Assembly: GCF_000220395.1 (NCBI RefSeq)
Contig: NW_004086243.1
Span: 1-41,724, forward strand
DNA from: Ichthyophthirius multifiliis
Taxonomy: Eukaryota > Ciliophora > Oligohymenophorea > Hymenostomatida
DNA length: 41,724 nt
Direction of reading: 5' to 3'
Under the pieces are notes generated by a model, which was not told where the DNA came from, made no database searches, and worked only from the letters and a program-made list of their open reading frames with translations. The position numbers were made by a program, and so were the translations under genes. Of this stretch, positions 25,143 through 37,380 are shown piece after piece. Positions within the stretch are counted from its first letter, which is position 1; every line of letters starts with the position of its first letter.

Positions 25143-26718
25143 TCACACAACTTATTTTAAATATAATAAAAATTAATTTATTAAATAAATGTATATTTAT
25201 ACTTAATTTGTATCTTTTTATTATTATTCTTGCATTTGCTTTATTATTAATTTTACTTCTTCTTTCATTATATTATTAAAATATTCAGAATCAATTTGAA
25301 AATTTTAGAAAAACATTTCTTTTTTTTCTTTATTTTCTTTAATTTTAATTTTTAATTTATTTGCTTCTTCCTTTTATTTTTAAAAATATAAATAAAATAA
25401 TATTTTATAAATAACTTTTTTAATTGAATAAAAAAAAAAAAAACTACATACATTCTTCATTATATCGTTTTTTATTTAACTATATAATTATTCATCATAA
25501 TTTATTTATTAATTAATTTTTTTTCTATTTTCAAGCATATTTATACAATATTTTAATTGATCAACAATTTGCTTTTTCATTAATAAAAAAAAAATAGCTA
25601 AAAAATCTTAATATTATATAAATTATTAAAATACACGAAGTGGTAATTCAATATTATGAATTAAATAATTAACTTAATTAAGTTATAATTTTGCAGAATT
25701 AGAAGTTATTTTTATTAAATTTTTTTAGTTATTATTATCTTCATCCTCTATTACAAAAATATATACATATATATAAAAAAAATTAAACAAGAAAAGAAAA
25801 GAAAATTAACTTATTTAAGATGAAAAAGTATACATATTTTCTGCTTATTATTTTTATAATAGAAAAATTGAATGAATACAATCATAAACACTTTTTAATT
25901 TTTTAAACTAATTTTGATAAAATTAATTCTATCTTGAATATTCATCTTCTACTTCTTCCTATTTTCTAATTTTACTTAAATTACTTCCACTTGCTGTAAT
26001 AGCTTTATTAAAAACTTCATATCCAATATTAAATATTTTTCCGAAAATCCCTACATCATTTTCTTATTTAGAAAAGCATTTTTCTTTTTAAAAACTCTAT
26101 ATATAAAAAAATAAAATTTTATTCAATAAAATTTAAATTACTTCATAATCTATAAAAAGAAAATTTTTAATTTCCTAAGTATATTTGAGAACAGGATGTA
26201 TTAATAATTTATTAAGAAAAATACAAAGCATTTATTTTCTATTTTTCATAAACTCATTCTTATATTAATAAGTATAAATAGAATTAATATCGATTTTCGA
26301 AATCGGATTTTTTCTGGTAAACAAGGAATTATATAACCGGGATATTTTTATTATAATTCTAAACATATATATTCAAAATCACTAAATCTTCTATCTACAG
26401 TCTTTGATTTATCTTATTTCCCATTAGAACTTTCTATAGTATATATATGATGTTCAAAAATGAACCTTTTATTATAATAAAAAATTCTATTTTTAAATTA
26501 TGTATTATTTTTTACCAATCTGTTTATGGACAAGAATCAATTATTTAAAATACTCGATTTTCCATTTCCGGATCTTAATATAAATTTAATCGCTATAATA
26601 CATCTAATCCAACATTTAAATTACTCCATTTGTTTAAATGCTCTTATATATTGCTTTTGTGATTAAAATCATCATCATCAGACTAATATTTTTAAATAAT
26701 TTCAATTGAATCATCCAT
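25143..26718 (-). CDS. PX-BAR sorting nexin
   Basis: About 462 residues in four exons; introns at 26097-26141, 25748-25810 and 25371-25451. The N-terminus is acidic (MDDSIEIIQKYQSDDDD). A PX domain spans ~90-200: DRRFSDFEYICLEL, KYPGYIIPCLPEK, then FMKNRKQMLCIFLNKLLIHP with the usual R...L..FL...HP pattern. PX domains bind phosphoinositides on endosomes. The helical C-terminal half (~210-440) reads like a BAR region, e.g. ELPLRVFQQFIQYQDFLAIF and KQIVDQLKYCINMLENRKKI, so a SNX-BAR coat role is inferred. Two A-runs (plus-strand T-runs 26490-26494 and 26308-26313) are one base short; restoring them gives an exact codon multiple and intact PX motifs. The final ~18 residues may be intronic. Confidence 0.87.
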
Positions 26719-26862
26719 AATATTTTATAATATTAATTAATTAATTATATATTTTTATTATTATAAAAAAATTTTAATATATAGTAAATAATATAATAGT
26801 TAAAAAAAAATATAAAAAAATTTTATTTTATAAAAGTATAGAAAAATTATATATCTAAATAA

Positions 26863-26914
<52 letters not shown>

Positions 26915-27945
26915 TTTATATATTTACATTTTTACATTTTTTCATTATTTATTTTTTTTATTTATTTTTTATATTTATATTTTTATTTTTTTAATTATAT
27001 ATGTATATTTTTTATATATATTTTTTTATATTTAAATTTTATTATTTATAATTTTTTTTTTTCATTCATTATATATTATAAATATTAAAAATTTTTTAAT
27101 AATTAAATATATAAATATTTTTTTCAATATTATTATCTTATAAATTTAATAATTTTTTTTTTATTATTATTTTATATTTTTTTTTATTTCTTTTTATATT
27201 TTTTTCTATTTTTTCTATTTTTTTATGTAATTTCACTTTATTTATCTTTAATTTATTTATTTATTTTTAATTATACATACATATTTATTTAATTTTTTTT
27301 TTAATTGTTTTTTGTTTAAATATTTAAAAAAAATTCCATTTAATGTATTTAAATTATTTAATAAATTATATATAATTTATTTTTTCTTTTTTATAATTAT
27401 AATATAATTAATTAATATATTATAAAAACTTATAAAATAATGAGTATTAACTAAAATCAATTTTTTTATTTTTATATTTTTTTTTATTAAAAATATTATT
27501 ATAATATATATTATCATATATTTAAATATTATTTATTTTCTAAATACTATTACATTTATTTTTACGAATCTTTGATTTCTTTTTAAACTTGCTAACATTC
27601 ATTTATAAAATTTATTTTATCTTAATTTAATTAATATAATATTTACTAAGATTTTTCTTAAAAACTATCTAATTTTTAATTATTTTTATTGTAATAAGAT
27701 TTTTCAGATTTTAACTATTTTATTTTTAGGTTAATTCTTCATTTAATTATTATAATATATATATTGAATTTTATATTCTATGACTATTCATTATATTATT
27801 GATTTTTTTATTTTATTTTTATAAAATTAAAAAAATATTATAAAAAAAATTATAAAAATAATAAATAATAATACACAATAATATATTATAACTATTACTA
27901 TTAATATAAAAAATAAAAAAAACACATAAAAAATATATATTTGAA
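26719..27945. other. Intergenic AT-rich region
   Basis: About 1.2 kb of T-rich sequence upstream of the sorting nexin and downstream of the coiled-coil gene, with a TA repeat at ~26877-26908. No supported gene. Confidence 0.6.
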
Positions 27946-28052
27946 TCATAATTAATTATTAATTTGAGTTATAAGTTATAATAAATTATCATCATAACAA
28001 TCTCGATTTAATAAATAAATAATATCATCATCTTCAAACTTTACTATAATTC

Positions 28053-28101
<49 letters not shown>

Positions 28102-29514
28102 ATGTATTTATTATTATTATTTAAATCGTTATTTTTAATTAATTTAATTGACTATTTATAATTTTAAGTTTATTAATTTTTTTTTATATATTAATCGCTT
28201 TCACATCTATTACAAGATTAATAATTAGTCTGATCACATATAGATGAATTAGAAAACATATTTTAATCTTAAAATATCTCATTTAATAGATTTTTTGCTT
28301 CATTTTCGTCTATTTAAAATAATGTTTCTTTCAATTATATTTTTAATTTTTCTTTATTTATTTCATCATGTTTTTGATTGTTTTTTATAATGTTTTCATA
28401 TTATTCATTATTTTATTTTTCTCCTTAATAAATATTATTTTTTTCACTTGAAAATTTTTTTTTATTACAATTAATTGCATTTGAATTTCTCTAAGGTGAA
28501 TAACTAATTTTTTAATTAACTTATTTTTAAGAATCTATAATTTTCTTTTTTTAAAAAAATTTATTTTACTATATTTCTTCTTTTTTTTATTCAAAGAATT
28601 TTTTTTTTTCATTATTAAAAAATTATTTATTTTTAATCTATTTTTTATTTTATTAATAAAATTCTTCTTCCTAATCTTCTTCTTCTTAATTATCGTTATC
28701 TATTTCTTATTTTTTATATCTTTCTTTCTATTCTAAAGATTAATTATCTAATTTTTATTAAAAAGAATTGCCTTATTACGAATTATTATTATTTTCCTCT
28801 ATTATATTTTTTTAATTTAAATTATTTTAATATTAATTATTATAAAAGCCATTATTTTTTTATTAATTATTTTTATTTTATAAGCATTCATTATTTTTCT
28901 ATATTTATTATTTTTTTAAACTAATCCATTTTTTAGCAATTTCGATTTCTTCATCATCACTACTACTATTACTAGAAATTTAATTATTTAATTAATTAAT
29001 TTTTTCTTCCTTTTAGCAATCTAAACTACTTTTTTCATCATTATTTTATTTAAAATCCTATTTTTATATATTATTTTGCTTTTAAAATGGAATTTCTTTC
29101 TTTTTTTCTTAGGAATTTTATTTTTTTCCTAAAGGAATTTTATTTATAATTTTTTTTTATCTTCTAAATTTTCATCTAATTTTTCATTTTAAATATTATT
29201 TTTCACACTCTTATTTATTTTTTATTCGAATTATTTTATTTATTATAATGATTATTAAAATTTCTATTAAATTAATTAAGAATCTTAAGCTACTTCTTGA
29301 TTTTGCTATAATATTTACTCTATTTTTTTATTATATACTTCTTGAGTTTATTCAAGTTTTTATTTTAATTATTCTTTTTCTTATTATTCTTATGCTAACT
29401 TTTTTATTAATTCACCAATTTTTTGTTTATCTTCTGGACATAAATCTTATAGTTTTGCATTTCTTTCTAATTCTATAGGCTTTTTTAATGTATATTATTA
29501 ATATTGAAAGTCAT
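27946..29514 (-). CDS. Coiled-coil protein with poly-Gln tract, unknown function
   Basis: About 520 residues from ATG 29514. The N-terminal ~110 residues are a well-formed coiled coil with a conserved-looking start (LERNAKLQDLCPEDKQKIGE). The middle is Asn/Gln/Glu/Lys-rich, including a Ser-acidic patch (SSNSSSDDEEIEIAKKW), the kind of site casein kinases favour. A second helical stretch follows, then a poly-Gln tract encoded by TAA repeats (plus ~28051-28097). The acidic end reads DDDIIYLLNRDCYDDN and stops at TGA 27946-27948. A few single-base frame corrections are needed, one just after the Gln tract. I recognise no family; coiled-coil content suggests a structural or centrosomal/ciliary component, which is only a guess. 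Confidence 0.65.
28051..28097 (-). repeat. (TAA)n microsatellite encoding poly-Gln
   Basis: A run of about 15 TAA triplets on the coding strand. In this frame each is Gln under the ciliate code. The Gln reading is favoured because flanking sequence on both sides (KYII before, ELQQS then FEDDD after) stays protein-like with one added T. Confidence 0.65.
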
Positions 29515-29576
29515 TCATTTTTTTTTTATATAATACTTGCTTTTATTAATGATATTTTTAACTTTTTTTAAAAAAA

Positions 29577-29648
<72 letters not shown>

Positions 29649-29886
29649 ATTTAAAAATATTTTAATATAAAAAAAAAAAAAATTAATTTTTTTTTATATT
29701 TTTTTTTTTATATGAAAAATATTTTATTTTTTAAAGTATTTATTTGTTAATATTAATATTCATAAAAACTCTAAAACAATAAAAAAAAATGAGCATATTA
29801 TTAATATATAAATATATATTAAAATAAATATTAATATAAATACATAATTTAAATAAATAATTTAAAACTAATAAAAAAAATAATTT
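29515..29886. other. Intergenic region with long TA repeat
   Basis: The gap lies between two minus-strand genes. It includes an almost perfect TA run from ~29579 to 29646 (about 34 units), plus A and T runs. No gene. Confidence 0.7.
29579..29646. repeat. (TA)n microsatellite
   Basis: About 34 uninterrupted TA units, one of the longest pure TA tracts in the window. It lies upstream of the coiled-coil gene start. Confidence 0.9.
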
Positions 29887-30524
29887 TCAATAACAACAAC
29901 CTTACCTTTTATTTTTAATGTCCAACTTACCTTTAATTTCCATATTATTTTTAGAAATATAATCTACTCCAGTCATATTATTTTAATATTAAACTAATCT
30001 ATGAGTAAACTATTAAATAAACTCTCTAACATTATTTTCTTATTTAGCTGAAACTTCCGTAAATTCTAAATTATTTTCTTTACAAAATTAAAGTCCTTCT
30101 TTAAAGCTAATTTATCTTTAATCTTCTAAATCTGTTTTGTTTCCCAAAACCATCTTTATACATTCATATTAGTTGATACTATTTATCCATTTTTTTAAAT
30201 CGTTAAAAGATTTTCTATTAGTAATATCATAAACAAGAATACACCTACTCATTCTATCATAATAAACAAATGATAATTCATGTGAGTTATTAAACCTTTC
30301 CTAACCAAACGTATCCCATAATTATAAAATAGCGATTTTATCATTTACTTAAATTTAATGTATATGAAAATCAGCTCCTATTGTAGTTATCATATTTCTA
30401 TTAAAAGTATTATCTGATATTCTGAAGAGTAGAGATGTTTTACCGACTGAAGGGTTACCTATAAAGCATATTTTAAATAGATATTCTTAATATCCAACTT
30501 ATTTTTATTCTTATTATTGATATT

Positions 30525-30525
<1 letters not shown>
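29887..30525 (-). CDS. Rab-like small GTPase, 5' end unresolved
   Basis: The open frame covers a full Ras-like domain of ~200 residues: G1 GNPSVGKTS, switch I TTIGADF, G3 WDTFGQERF, G4 GNKTD and G5 VSAK. The effector region (TTIGADFHIHQIQVNDK) and WDT.GQERF are Rab-type. The C-terminus is RQGCCY, a plausible double-Cys prenylation end for membrane anchoring. Rab proteins direct vesicle traffic by GTP-dependent effector binding. Two oddities: G3 has Phe where nearly all Rabs have Ala (DTAGQ), and G1 is GNPSVGKT instead of GDSGVGKT; the catalytic Gln is kept. No ATG lies in the frame before a TA tract upstream of 30525, so a first coding exon probably lies further upstream. TGA at 29887-29889. 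Confidence 0.88.
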
Positions 30526-30567
<42 letters not shown>

Positions 30568-31756
30568 TAACTTTAATTATATTTTTTGTTATATTGTTGT
30601 TTTTATATTTTTTAAAATATTTATATTATTGAAATTCCTATTAAATTTTGATAAAGTTAATAAAAATTAAAGAATAAATATTATCATAATAAAAATTAAT
30701 AAACAAAAAAAAATATTCATATTTACTATTAGCTTTTATTTTATTTTATATATTGAGATTTTAAATAAAATTATACATAAAATAAAAAAATATCATTTAA
30801 ATTTATTATATATTTATAAAAATAAATAATCTAATATATATATTAAATATGTTTTATCTATATATTAAAATATAATTAAATTTTTTAATTTTATATTCAA
30901 CATATTATATTTAAATCTTATTTAATGCAAACTTTTTTAAAAAAAAATATATTTAATAATTTCTTTTACTTTAAATTCCTTAATTAATTTTATTTTTATT
31001 ATTAAAAGTTTAATTTTTGTTTGATTTTCTATATATATTTTTTATTCAAGAAATTATCTAAATTTGGTTTTAAATCTATATTTTTTATACTAAGTTATTC
31101 TATTTCTTAAAACTGAAATAAATAACATATTTTTAATCAATTATTTATTTTTTCAATTTATATATATAATTAGATTATTTTGTTAACAATATTTTTTTCA
31201 AAAATCAAAAATGATTTTATTCTTTATTTTTATTTATTTCTAATTTTATTGGATCTTTACTTTATTGTTTTATTTTATTATAAAATGCATATATTTGGAT
31301 TTTATTTTATATTTATTGTTTAAATGAGTGTTTTTAAAAGTTTTTTTGTTTCATTTTAATTATAATATATATTTAAATATTCTTTTTTATTATAAAATTA
31401 CTTTTTTTCTTTAAATTTTATAGAATTTTGTGCATTTTATTTTAATAAAAATTTGATTATTATATATTTATAGAAATTCAAAATAAATTGAAAATTGTAT
31501 TATTTGTTTAATATAAAATTTATTCTTTTATGAAATATAATTTTATCTTATTTTATTTTATTTTTTCATAATTTTATCACCATTTTTAAACAAAAAAATT
31601 AAACTTTTATATATACAATATACTAATCTTTTATAAATAAAAATCAATTAAATTTTCCTTTTTTTTTTTTAACAAAAAAATAAATAAAAAATATTAATAG
31701 AAATTTAGAAAAATACAAAAATTATAATTAACAAAATCCAAAAAAAAAAAAAAAAA
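30526..31756. other. Intergenic AT-rich region
   Basis: About 1.2 kb between the Rab and DnaJ genes, transcribed away from each other. It begins with a TA run (~30531-30560). A first Rab exon may be hidden near its left end, but I could not place it. Otherwise no protein-like frame. Confidence 0.5.
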
Positions 31757-32459
31757 ATGAAATATATCCTTTAAATAATATTATTTTTAATAATAACTAT
31801 AACATAAGCTCGAAAATACTATTAAATTCTCGGAGTTTCACCTAACGCTACAGAAGACCAAATAAAAAAAGCCTACCGAAAATTATCCATATAACACCAT
31901 CCTGATAAAAGCGATGACCCAAAAGCAACTGAGAAATATTAACAAATAAATGTAGCCTACGAAGTTTTAAAAGACCGTGATATGCGTCGAATATATGACG
32001 CTTAAGGAGAAGAAGGTGTATTAAAATACTAAGGAAGTAAAAGCAATGGTATGGAAGAATAAAAAGGGAAAGATGCAAATATAAAAATCCCAGTAACATT
32101 AGAAGATATATATAATGGAAGCGAAATTAAAGTTAATTATTAAAAATAATAAATATGTTCACATTGTAGAGGTTCAGGTGCTTTTTCATTTGAAGATATG
32201 AAAACTTGCAATGTTTGTGATGGAAAAGGATTCACAATCGAAAAATAATAAGTAGCTCCGGGATATTATTAATAATATTAAATGTAATGTAACAAATGCT
32301 AAGGTAGGGGAACTATTGTTTTTAAATAATGTAATGTCTGTGGAGGATAAAAAGTATACTATTTTTTATATATATATACGATTTTTTATAAAAAAGACTG
32401 TTTTAAGTCAAGAAGAAATGAGCTTTGAAATCGAAAAAGGAATTGATGAAAAATAATAA

Positions 32460-32536
<77 letters not shown>

Positions 32537-32937
32537 TTTTTTTTTGTAATATTTTTTTGTTTTAAAAGAAATTTGATGGATAAGCAGATGAATATATAGA
32601 TAAAAAATCTTCGGATTTAATTTTCTATATATTATAAGTACCACATTCTCATTTTTAAAGAAAAAAAAATGATTTATATTTAACTATAACACTTACAATG
32701 GAAGAAGCATTACTTGGATTTAAAAAAAAAATCTAACATTTAGATTCACATTATGTTAAAATAGAAAAAATAGGTGTTACTTAGCCTAAAGATGTTATGA
32801 GGGTTGAAGGGGAGGGAATGCCTGTTCATTTATAAGGTCTTTCTTTTGGAGATTTGTATGTTGAGTTTGCAGTTTAGTTTCCTAGATAAAATACTTAAAA
32901 ATAATTAGAAATTTTAAATAAATTCTTTTCTTTATGA
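31757..32937 (+). CDS. ER-type DnaJ co-chaperone (type I, Scj1/ERdj3-like)
   Basis: 343 residues in three exons (introns 32354-32396 and 32463-32568), intact without any correction. Residues 1-17 are a signal peptide (MKYILQIILFLIITITQ). The J domain follows (ARKYYQILGVSPNATEDQIK) with HPD at 48-50, which stimulates Hsp70 ATPase. Four CxxCxG-type zinc motifs are complete or nearly so: CSHCRGSG, CNVCDGKG, CNKCQGRG and CNVCGG. The C-terminal substrate-binding domain includes FDGQADE, DLIFYILQVPHSHFQRKKNDL, LTMEEALLGF and EGEGMP. The signal peptide with type I zinc fingers points to an ER-lumen partner of BiP. No KDEL-like tail is present; the end reads NKFFSL. The G/F-rich linker is absent or very short. 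The standard-code minus frame at 31848-32099 is a shadow of the J-domain exon. Confidence 0.94.
32463..32568 (+). other. DnaJ intron 2 made largely of a TA repeat
   Basis: A 106-nt GT-AG intron of which roughly 32463-32530 is an almost unbroken TA run. The donor GT is the first step of the repeat. It splices in phase 0 between EKQQI and KFDGQADE. Confidence 0.8.
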
Positions 32938-33857
32938 TAAGTTTATTTTTTGTTATTTTTTTTTTTTTCATTGTCATAAATATTATATTTTATTTATTAT
33001 TTTTATTTAATAATAATAAAAAAAATTATTAAAGATTTTTTTTATTAAAAATATATTATTAATATTAAAAATAAAAAAAGACTTTTATAAATAATTATTC
33101 TTTGTTATTATTAAGTTTTTTTTTTATTTATTAAAAATTAAATAATATAAAAAATGTAAATTATTATTTAAAAATTAATATAATTAAATTTTATAAATAA
33201 TTATTTTTAATACTATTTTTATTATAATAAAAAAATAGATATTTTTATTGTTAAGAAAATTCATTATTTAAATATATTATATATCTCTTTAAAAAAAATA
33301 TAATATATCATTAAATTAATATTATTAAATAATAACAAAAAATTAGAAATTGTAAATGCGTTTGCAAATAATTTTTTTTCATAAAAATAAATAAAATAAA
33401 AACAATTATAGTTAAAATTTTACACATTATAATATTTTTGAATAAATACTCTTATAATGTAATAAAAATAAATATATATAAGTATACAAAAAAATATAAT
33501 TAATTGATAATAATTATTATATTTTATAATAAAATTTATAAAATTAAATAAAAAAAATGAAAAAAAAAAATTAATGTTATGATTATTTTGTAAAAAAAAA
33601 AAAATATAATTATTAAATAAAAATAGATAAAAAAATTTTATTAAAAAAAATTGTAAAAAGATTAAAAAAAAAAATTAATTTTAAATTTTAATGTTGAATG
33701 TAGTAAAAACAGAAATAGATTATATTTTTAAAAAATAAATTAAAATATTTATTAAAAAAAATTAAAGAATAAAAAGAAAAAAAATACAAAATAAATAAAT
33801 ATAATATATATATATATATATATTATATAAATATATATATATATATAAATATATATA

Positions 33858-33888
<31 letters not shown>

Positions 33889-33894
33889 GTTATA
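32938..33894. other. Intergenic AT-rich region
   Basis: About 1 kb between the convergent DnaJ and casein-kinase genes, ending in a dense TA array (~33806-33888). No gene visible. Confidence 0.65.
33806..33888. repeat. TA-rich repeat array
   Basis: Interrupted TA repeats, with TATATATAAATATATAT-like units, just downstream of the casein-kinase stop codon. Confidence 0.75.
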
Positions 33895-35376
33895 TCATTA
33901 GTTTAAATAATGTTTATTTATTTTTATATATTTGGCAATTTATATACTTTTATTTACTGTCTCATTTAAATTTTCTTTAAATTTACTTTTATAAGTTGAA
34001 TTATATTATTCTTATTCATTTTCATTAATCTATTAAAATTGCTTTTACTATTATTAAACATTTTTTTTAAATATATTATTTTCAATTACTTAATTATATT
34101 CTAAAATATATTGAATACTTTTATTTTAAGACATTTATTAAGTAAATGAATATTACTTATAAACATTTGAATTACTTATAATTCCTAGTTAATATTTAAG
34201 CCTTTATTTTTTTTACTATAATTAAACTGAACTATCTAATTTGTTCATTTTATAACACAAATTATTATTTAATTAATCTTCTTCCTTAATATTAAAATCA
34301 CTATCATCATTTGAAGTATATAAATAATTATTATTTTTCTTACTTTCACATAAACTTTAAAAAGACTAATTTATTTTATTTTATTCTTAATTTTAACTAA
34401 TTATAGGAATCTCTATAATGTTTTAGATTTTCTATTTTCTTTCATTTTTAAATTAACTTTAATTGTTTTTTTCTTTTTAAAAATTTACTTAATTTAATAG
34501 ATTTATATAATAATCATATTTCGGTTCTTCCTCATATTCCAAATTTTTTATTTAGTTTAAAAAATCTTAAATTTCAATCGGACACCCCTCACATAATTAC
34601 TAAACACTAATTGATTATTTGTAATTTTATATTTCTATATGTTTTTAAATCCTACATTATGAATATATGTTCTACCAAGGTAAATTTCCCCTCATTATAT
34701 AAATCAATAAATAACCTACACTCTCCAAATCATCTCTTCTTGATTATTCTATTCCTAAATGAGAATTTATACTAGCAAATTAAGCCGTTCCTATTAGATC
34801 ATACTTTTATTTTTATTTAATATGCAATTATTTTTCGTCTCTATTTATATTTTTTATAAAGCTTAACAAAAAAAAAAAAATTATGTTTAACATATATTTT
34901 TTAGCCAAACCGAAGTCTATTAAATGTATTTTTTATTAATCCTCTTCAAAAACAAAATTTTCAGGTTTAATATCTCTATGTATATATCCCAATTAATGCA
35001 TACATTTCAATATATTAATAATCTATTTAGAAATATTAATTATAAACTATAAAGTAAATAAAGACTTCTTTAATTTATATAATTTCATTAAATTTATTGA
35101 ATATAAAGTCATTATTAAATAATTATACCCATCTTAATTCCCAAAAGATATAATTTTTGGAAATAAATCATTTTTACTTAAATCGTTTACTATTTATATT
35201 TCTCTATATAATAAATGTAGTTTAATACACACTTTTTCAAGCTTTATAGCATACTATTACATATTTTAGGTATTTTAACATAAATATACTTCTCCAAAAG
35301 AACCTTATCCAATTTTTTTTAATAACTTATAGTTTTATTCGAATATTTGACCGATTTATAATTCCTTTGTTTACAT
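33895..35376 (-). CDS. Casein kinase 1 family protein kinase
   Basis: 476 residues in two exons split by a 51-nt intron (34841-34891), intact with no correction. The kinase domain (~15-290) shows the Gly loop IGQGSFGEVY, Lys in YAIKLE, catalytic loop YIHRDIKPENF and IDFGLAKKY (the intron lies just after this motif). The CK1 signature is GTAQFASINSHLGIEQSRRD followed by DLESVGYLLIY and LPW. CK1 has SIN in place of APE, as here, so family assignment is firm. Family kinases phosphorylate Ser/Thr on primed or acidic substrates. The ~180-residue C-terminal tail is Asn/Gln/Lys-rich and unassigned; in other CK1s such tails are regulatory. TGA at 33895-33897. Confidence 0.95.
34841..34891 (-). other. 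Intron in casein kinase 1 gene
   Basis: A 51-nt GT-AG intron, phase 2, with a 14-T run. It interrupts the coding region just after the DFG segment and restores a CK1-like frame (YIDEKQL...YDLIGTAQF). Confidence 0.8.
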
Positions 35377-37380
35377 AGTCTTATTTATTTTTTTATTATT
35401 TTAATTTTTCTAATTTATTTAATTTTAATTTTTTGTTACTTCTAAAAAATATGTAAATTAAATTTTTATTATATAAAATATATATACAGTAAATTTAAAT
35501 TAATTAAGCTCAGTTCAATATATTTTTTTTAAAAAAATATAAAAAATATTAACATACACACCTATAATAAAAATAGAAATAACAATTAAAAATATTATTC
35601 ATATAATACCTTTATAATTTTAATATTTTATTTAAATTTTTTAAGTTGATTTAATAATCTTTATATTATTAAAAAAAAACAAAAAACAAATTAAATTAAT
35701 TATAATTAATAAAATAAAAATAAATAGAAAAATAGATTTAATTAAAAGAAAATTAAAAGCATATAGATTATTTATAATTTATAGTATGTTTAAGAGAAAT
35801 AATATTAAATGAAATTATATAAAATTTAGTAAATTAAATAAAAATTTAATAAAATTAATTTTAATATTATATATTATGTATGTATTAAATATATTATTTT
35901 TAAATAAAAAATATATTTAATTGATATGATTTTATGAATTTCTTAAAAATAAGATATATATTTTTCACAGAAAATAAAAAAAAATAGGTTGAAAAATATA
36001 ATAAATATTATATATATATACATATATATATTATATATTTATTGTATTAATAAATGTAAAATATATAATAAAACTTACTATTTTTACTATTATTAAATTA
36101 TATTAATAATAAAATAATTTTAATAATCCGTAAATTAAAATTAAATATTTAATATTACAGTATGTTTCTTATTTTATTTTTTTATTTATATTATAATTAA
36201 AATTTTTTATTTTTTTAAATATAATTTATATATAATTTAATAAAATAAGTTTTTTTTTTTAATATTATTTTAATATAAGATAAATAATAATTTTATTCTT
36301 AAATATAAATTATATATTTTTATAATACATATTAATTGCTATTATATACAATTTTTATAATTATATTTTAATGAGTTTTATATTTAAAAAAATATATTTT
36401 AATTATTTTTTAAGATAAATTACTTAATATATTAAAACTAATTATACATTTTCTATATTTATCAAAAATAAATATATATATGAATATTATTTTTATTTTA
36501 TTTTTTTTAAAAAAAAGATTTATTAATTGTCAGATTCTATATTTATAAATGAAATGTTTATTTAAATATTTATATAAAATTTTAGTTTTTTTTTAATTTT
36601 TTTAAAATATCTTAAAATAAAAATTATAAATATAAATATATATAATTATACTAGAAAATAATTTTATTATATTCAAAATTTATTTTTGTATAAAATCATC
36701 TAAAATTCCTATTTCCTAAATTTAAAAAAATACATATAAAACTCATGCATAGCAATATTTTGAATAAAATTAAAATATTATTTCAGATTATTCATTTTCA
36801 AAAAACTTTAATTAAATATCATAATAGGATAAAAATTTTAAATATAAATTTATTTTTTTGATTAATAAGCCGAAATTAGATTATTCGCATAATTTTTTTT
36901 TTAATTTTTTCTTATAAGAATATAAAAATTCTTTCTTAAAGTTGAATGGAATTTTTTAAATAGAAAAAATTATTTTTTAATTTTTCTAAATACCTAATAA
37001 ATAATTTTTGAAAAACAAAAATAAATTAAAAAAAAAGATTTTTTATTTAGATAAATAAGAAACATATAATATATATATATAACATTAAACATGAGAATCT
37101 AAAAAAAAATCAATAATACATGTTTAAAATACAATAAAATAAAAAAACAAGAAATACTGAAAAAAATATTTTTAATAATTAAAAGCTTTGAATATGATAA
37201 AATATATGAAAAAAAAAAAAAATTAAGGAATATAATTTAGTAAAAATGTTATGCTTATTGGTATTTTTTATAGTTTTATTTATAAATAAGAAAATTTATA
37301 AAAAGAAAAAATTAAAAATAAAAAAATAATATAACAAAAAAATAAATTAATATAATTGTGAAAGTATTTATAGTACAAAT
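35377..37380. other. Intergenic AT-rich region with one weak ORF
   Basis: The longest gap (2 kb). It is mostly A/T with TA tracts near 36010-36035 and 37066-37082. The slightly less AT-rich stretch 36670-37065 carries a TGA-free frame listed separately. Nothing else stands out. Confidence 0.55.
36673..37065 (-). CDS. Possible small basic ORF, doubtful
   Basis: A 130-residue TGA-free frame starting MFLIYLNKKSFFLIYF and ending FQMILYKNKF. It is Lys/Phe/Ile/Asn-rich with a hydrophobic start. TGA is rare in such AT-rich DNA, so a frame of this length is not very unlikely by chance. A second frame over the same bases looks about as protein-like. Reported only as a candidate. Confidence 0.22.

Noticed and set aside
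29248-29478. Plus-strand hydrophobic frame of 76 codons
   Set aside because: It lies antisense to the coiled-coil N-terminus; antisense of Lys/Gln/Glu codons reads as Phe/Leu/Ile and mimics membrane segments.
31848-32099. Minus-strand hydrophobic frame of 83 codons
   Set aside because: Antisense shadow of the intact DnaJ J-domain exon.
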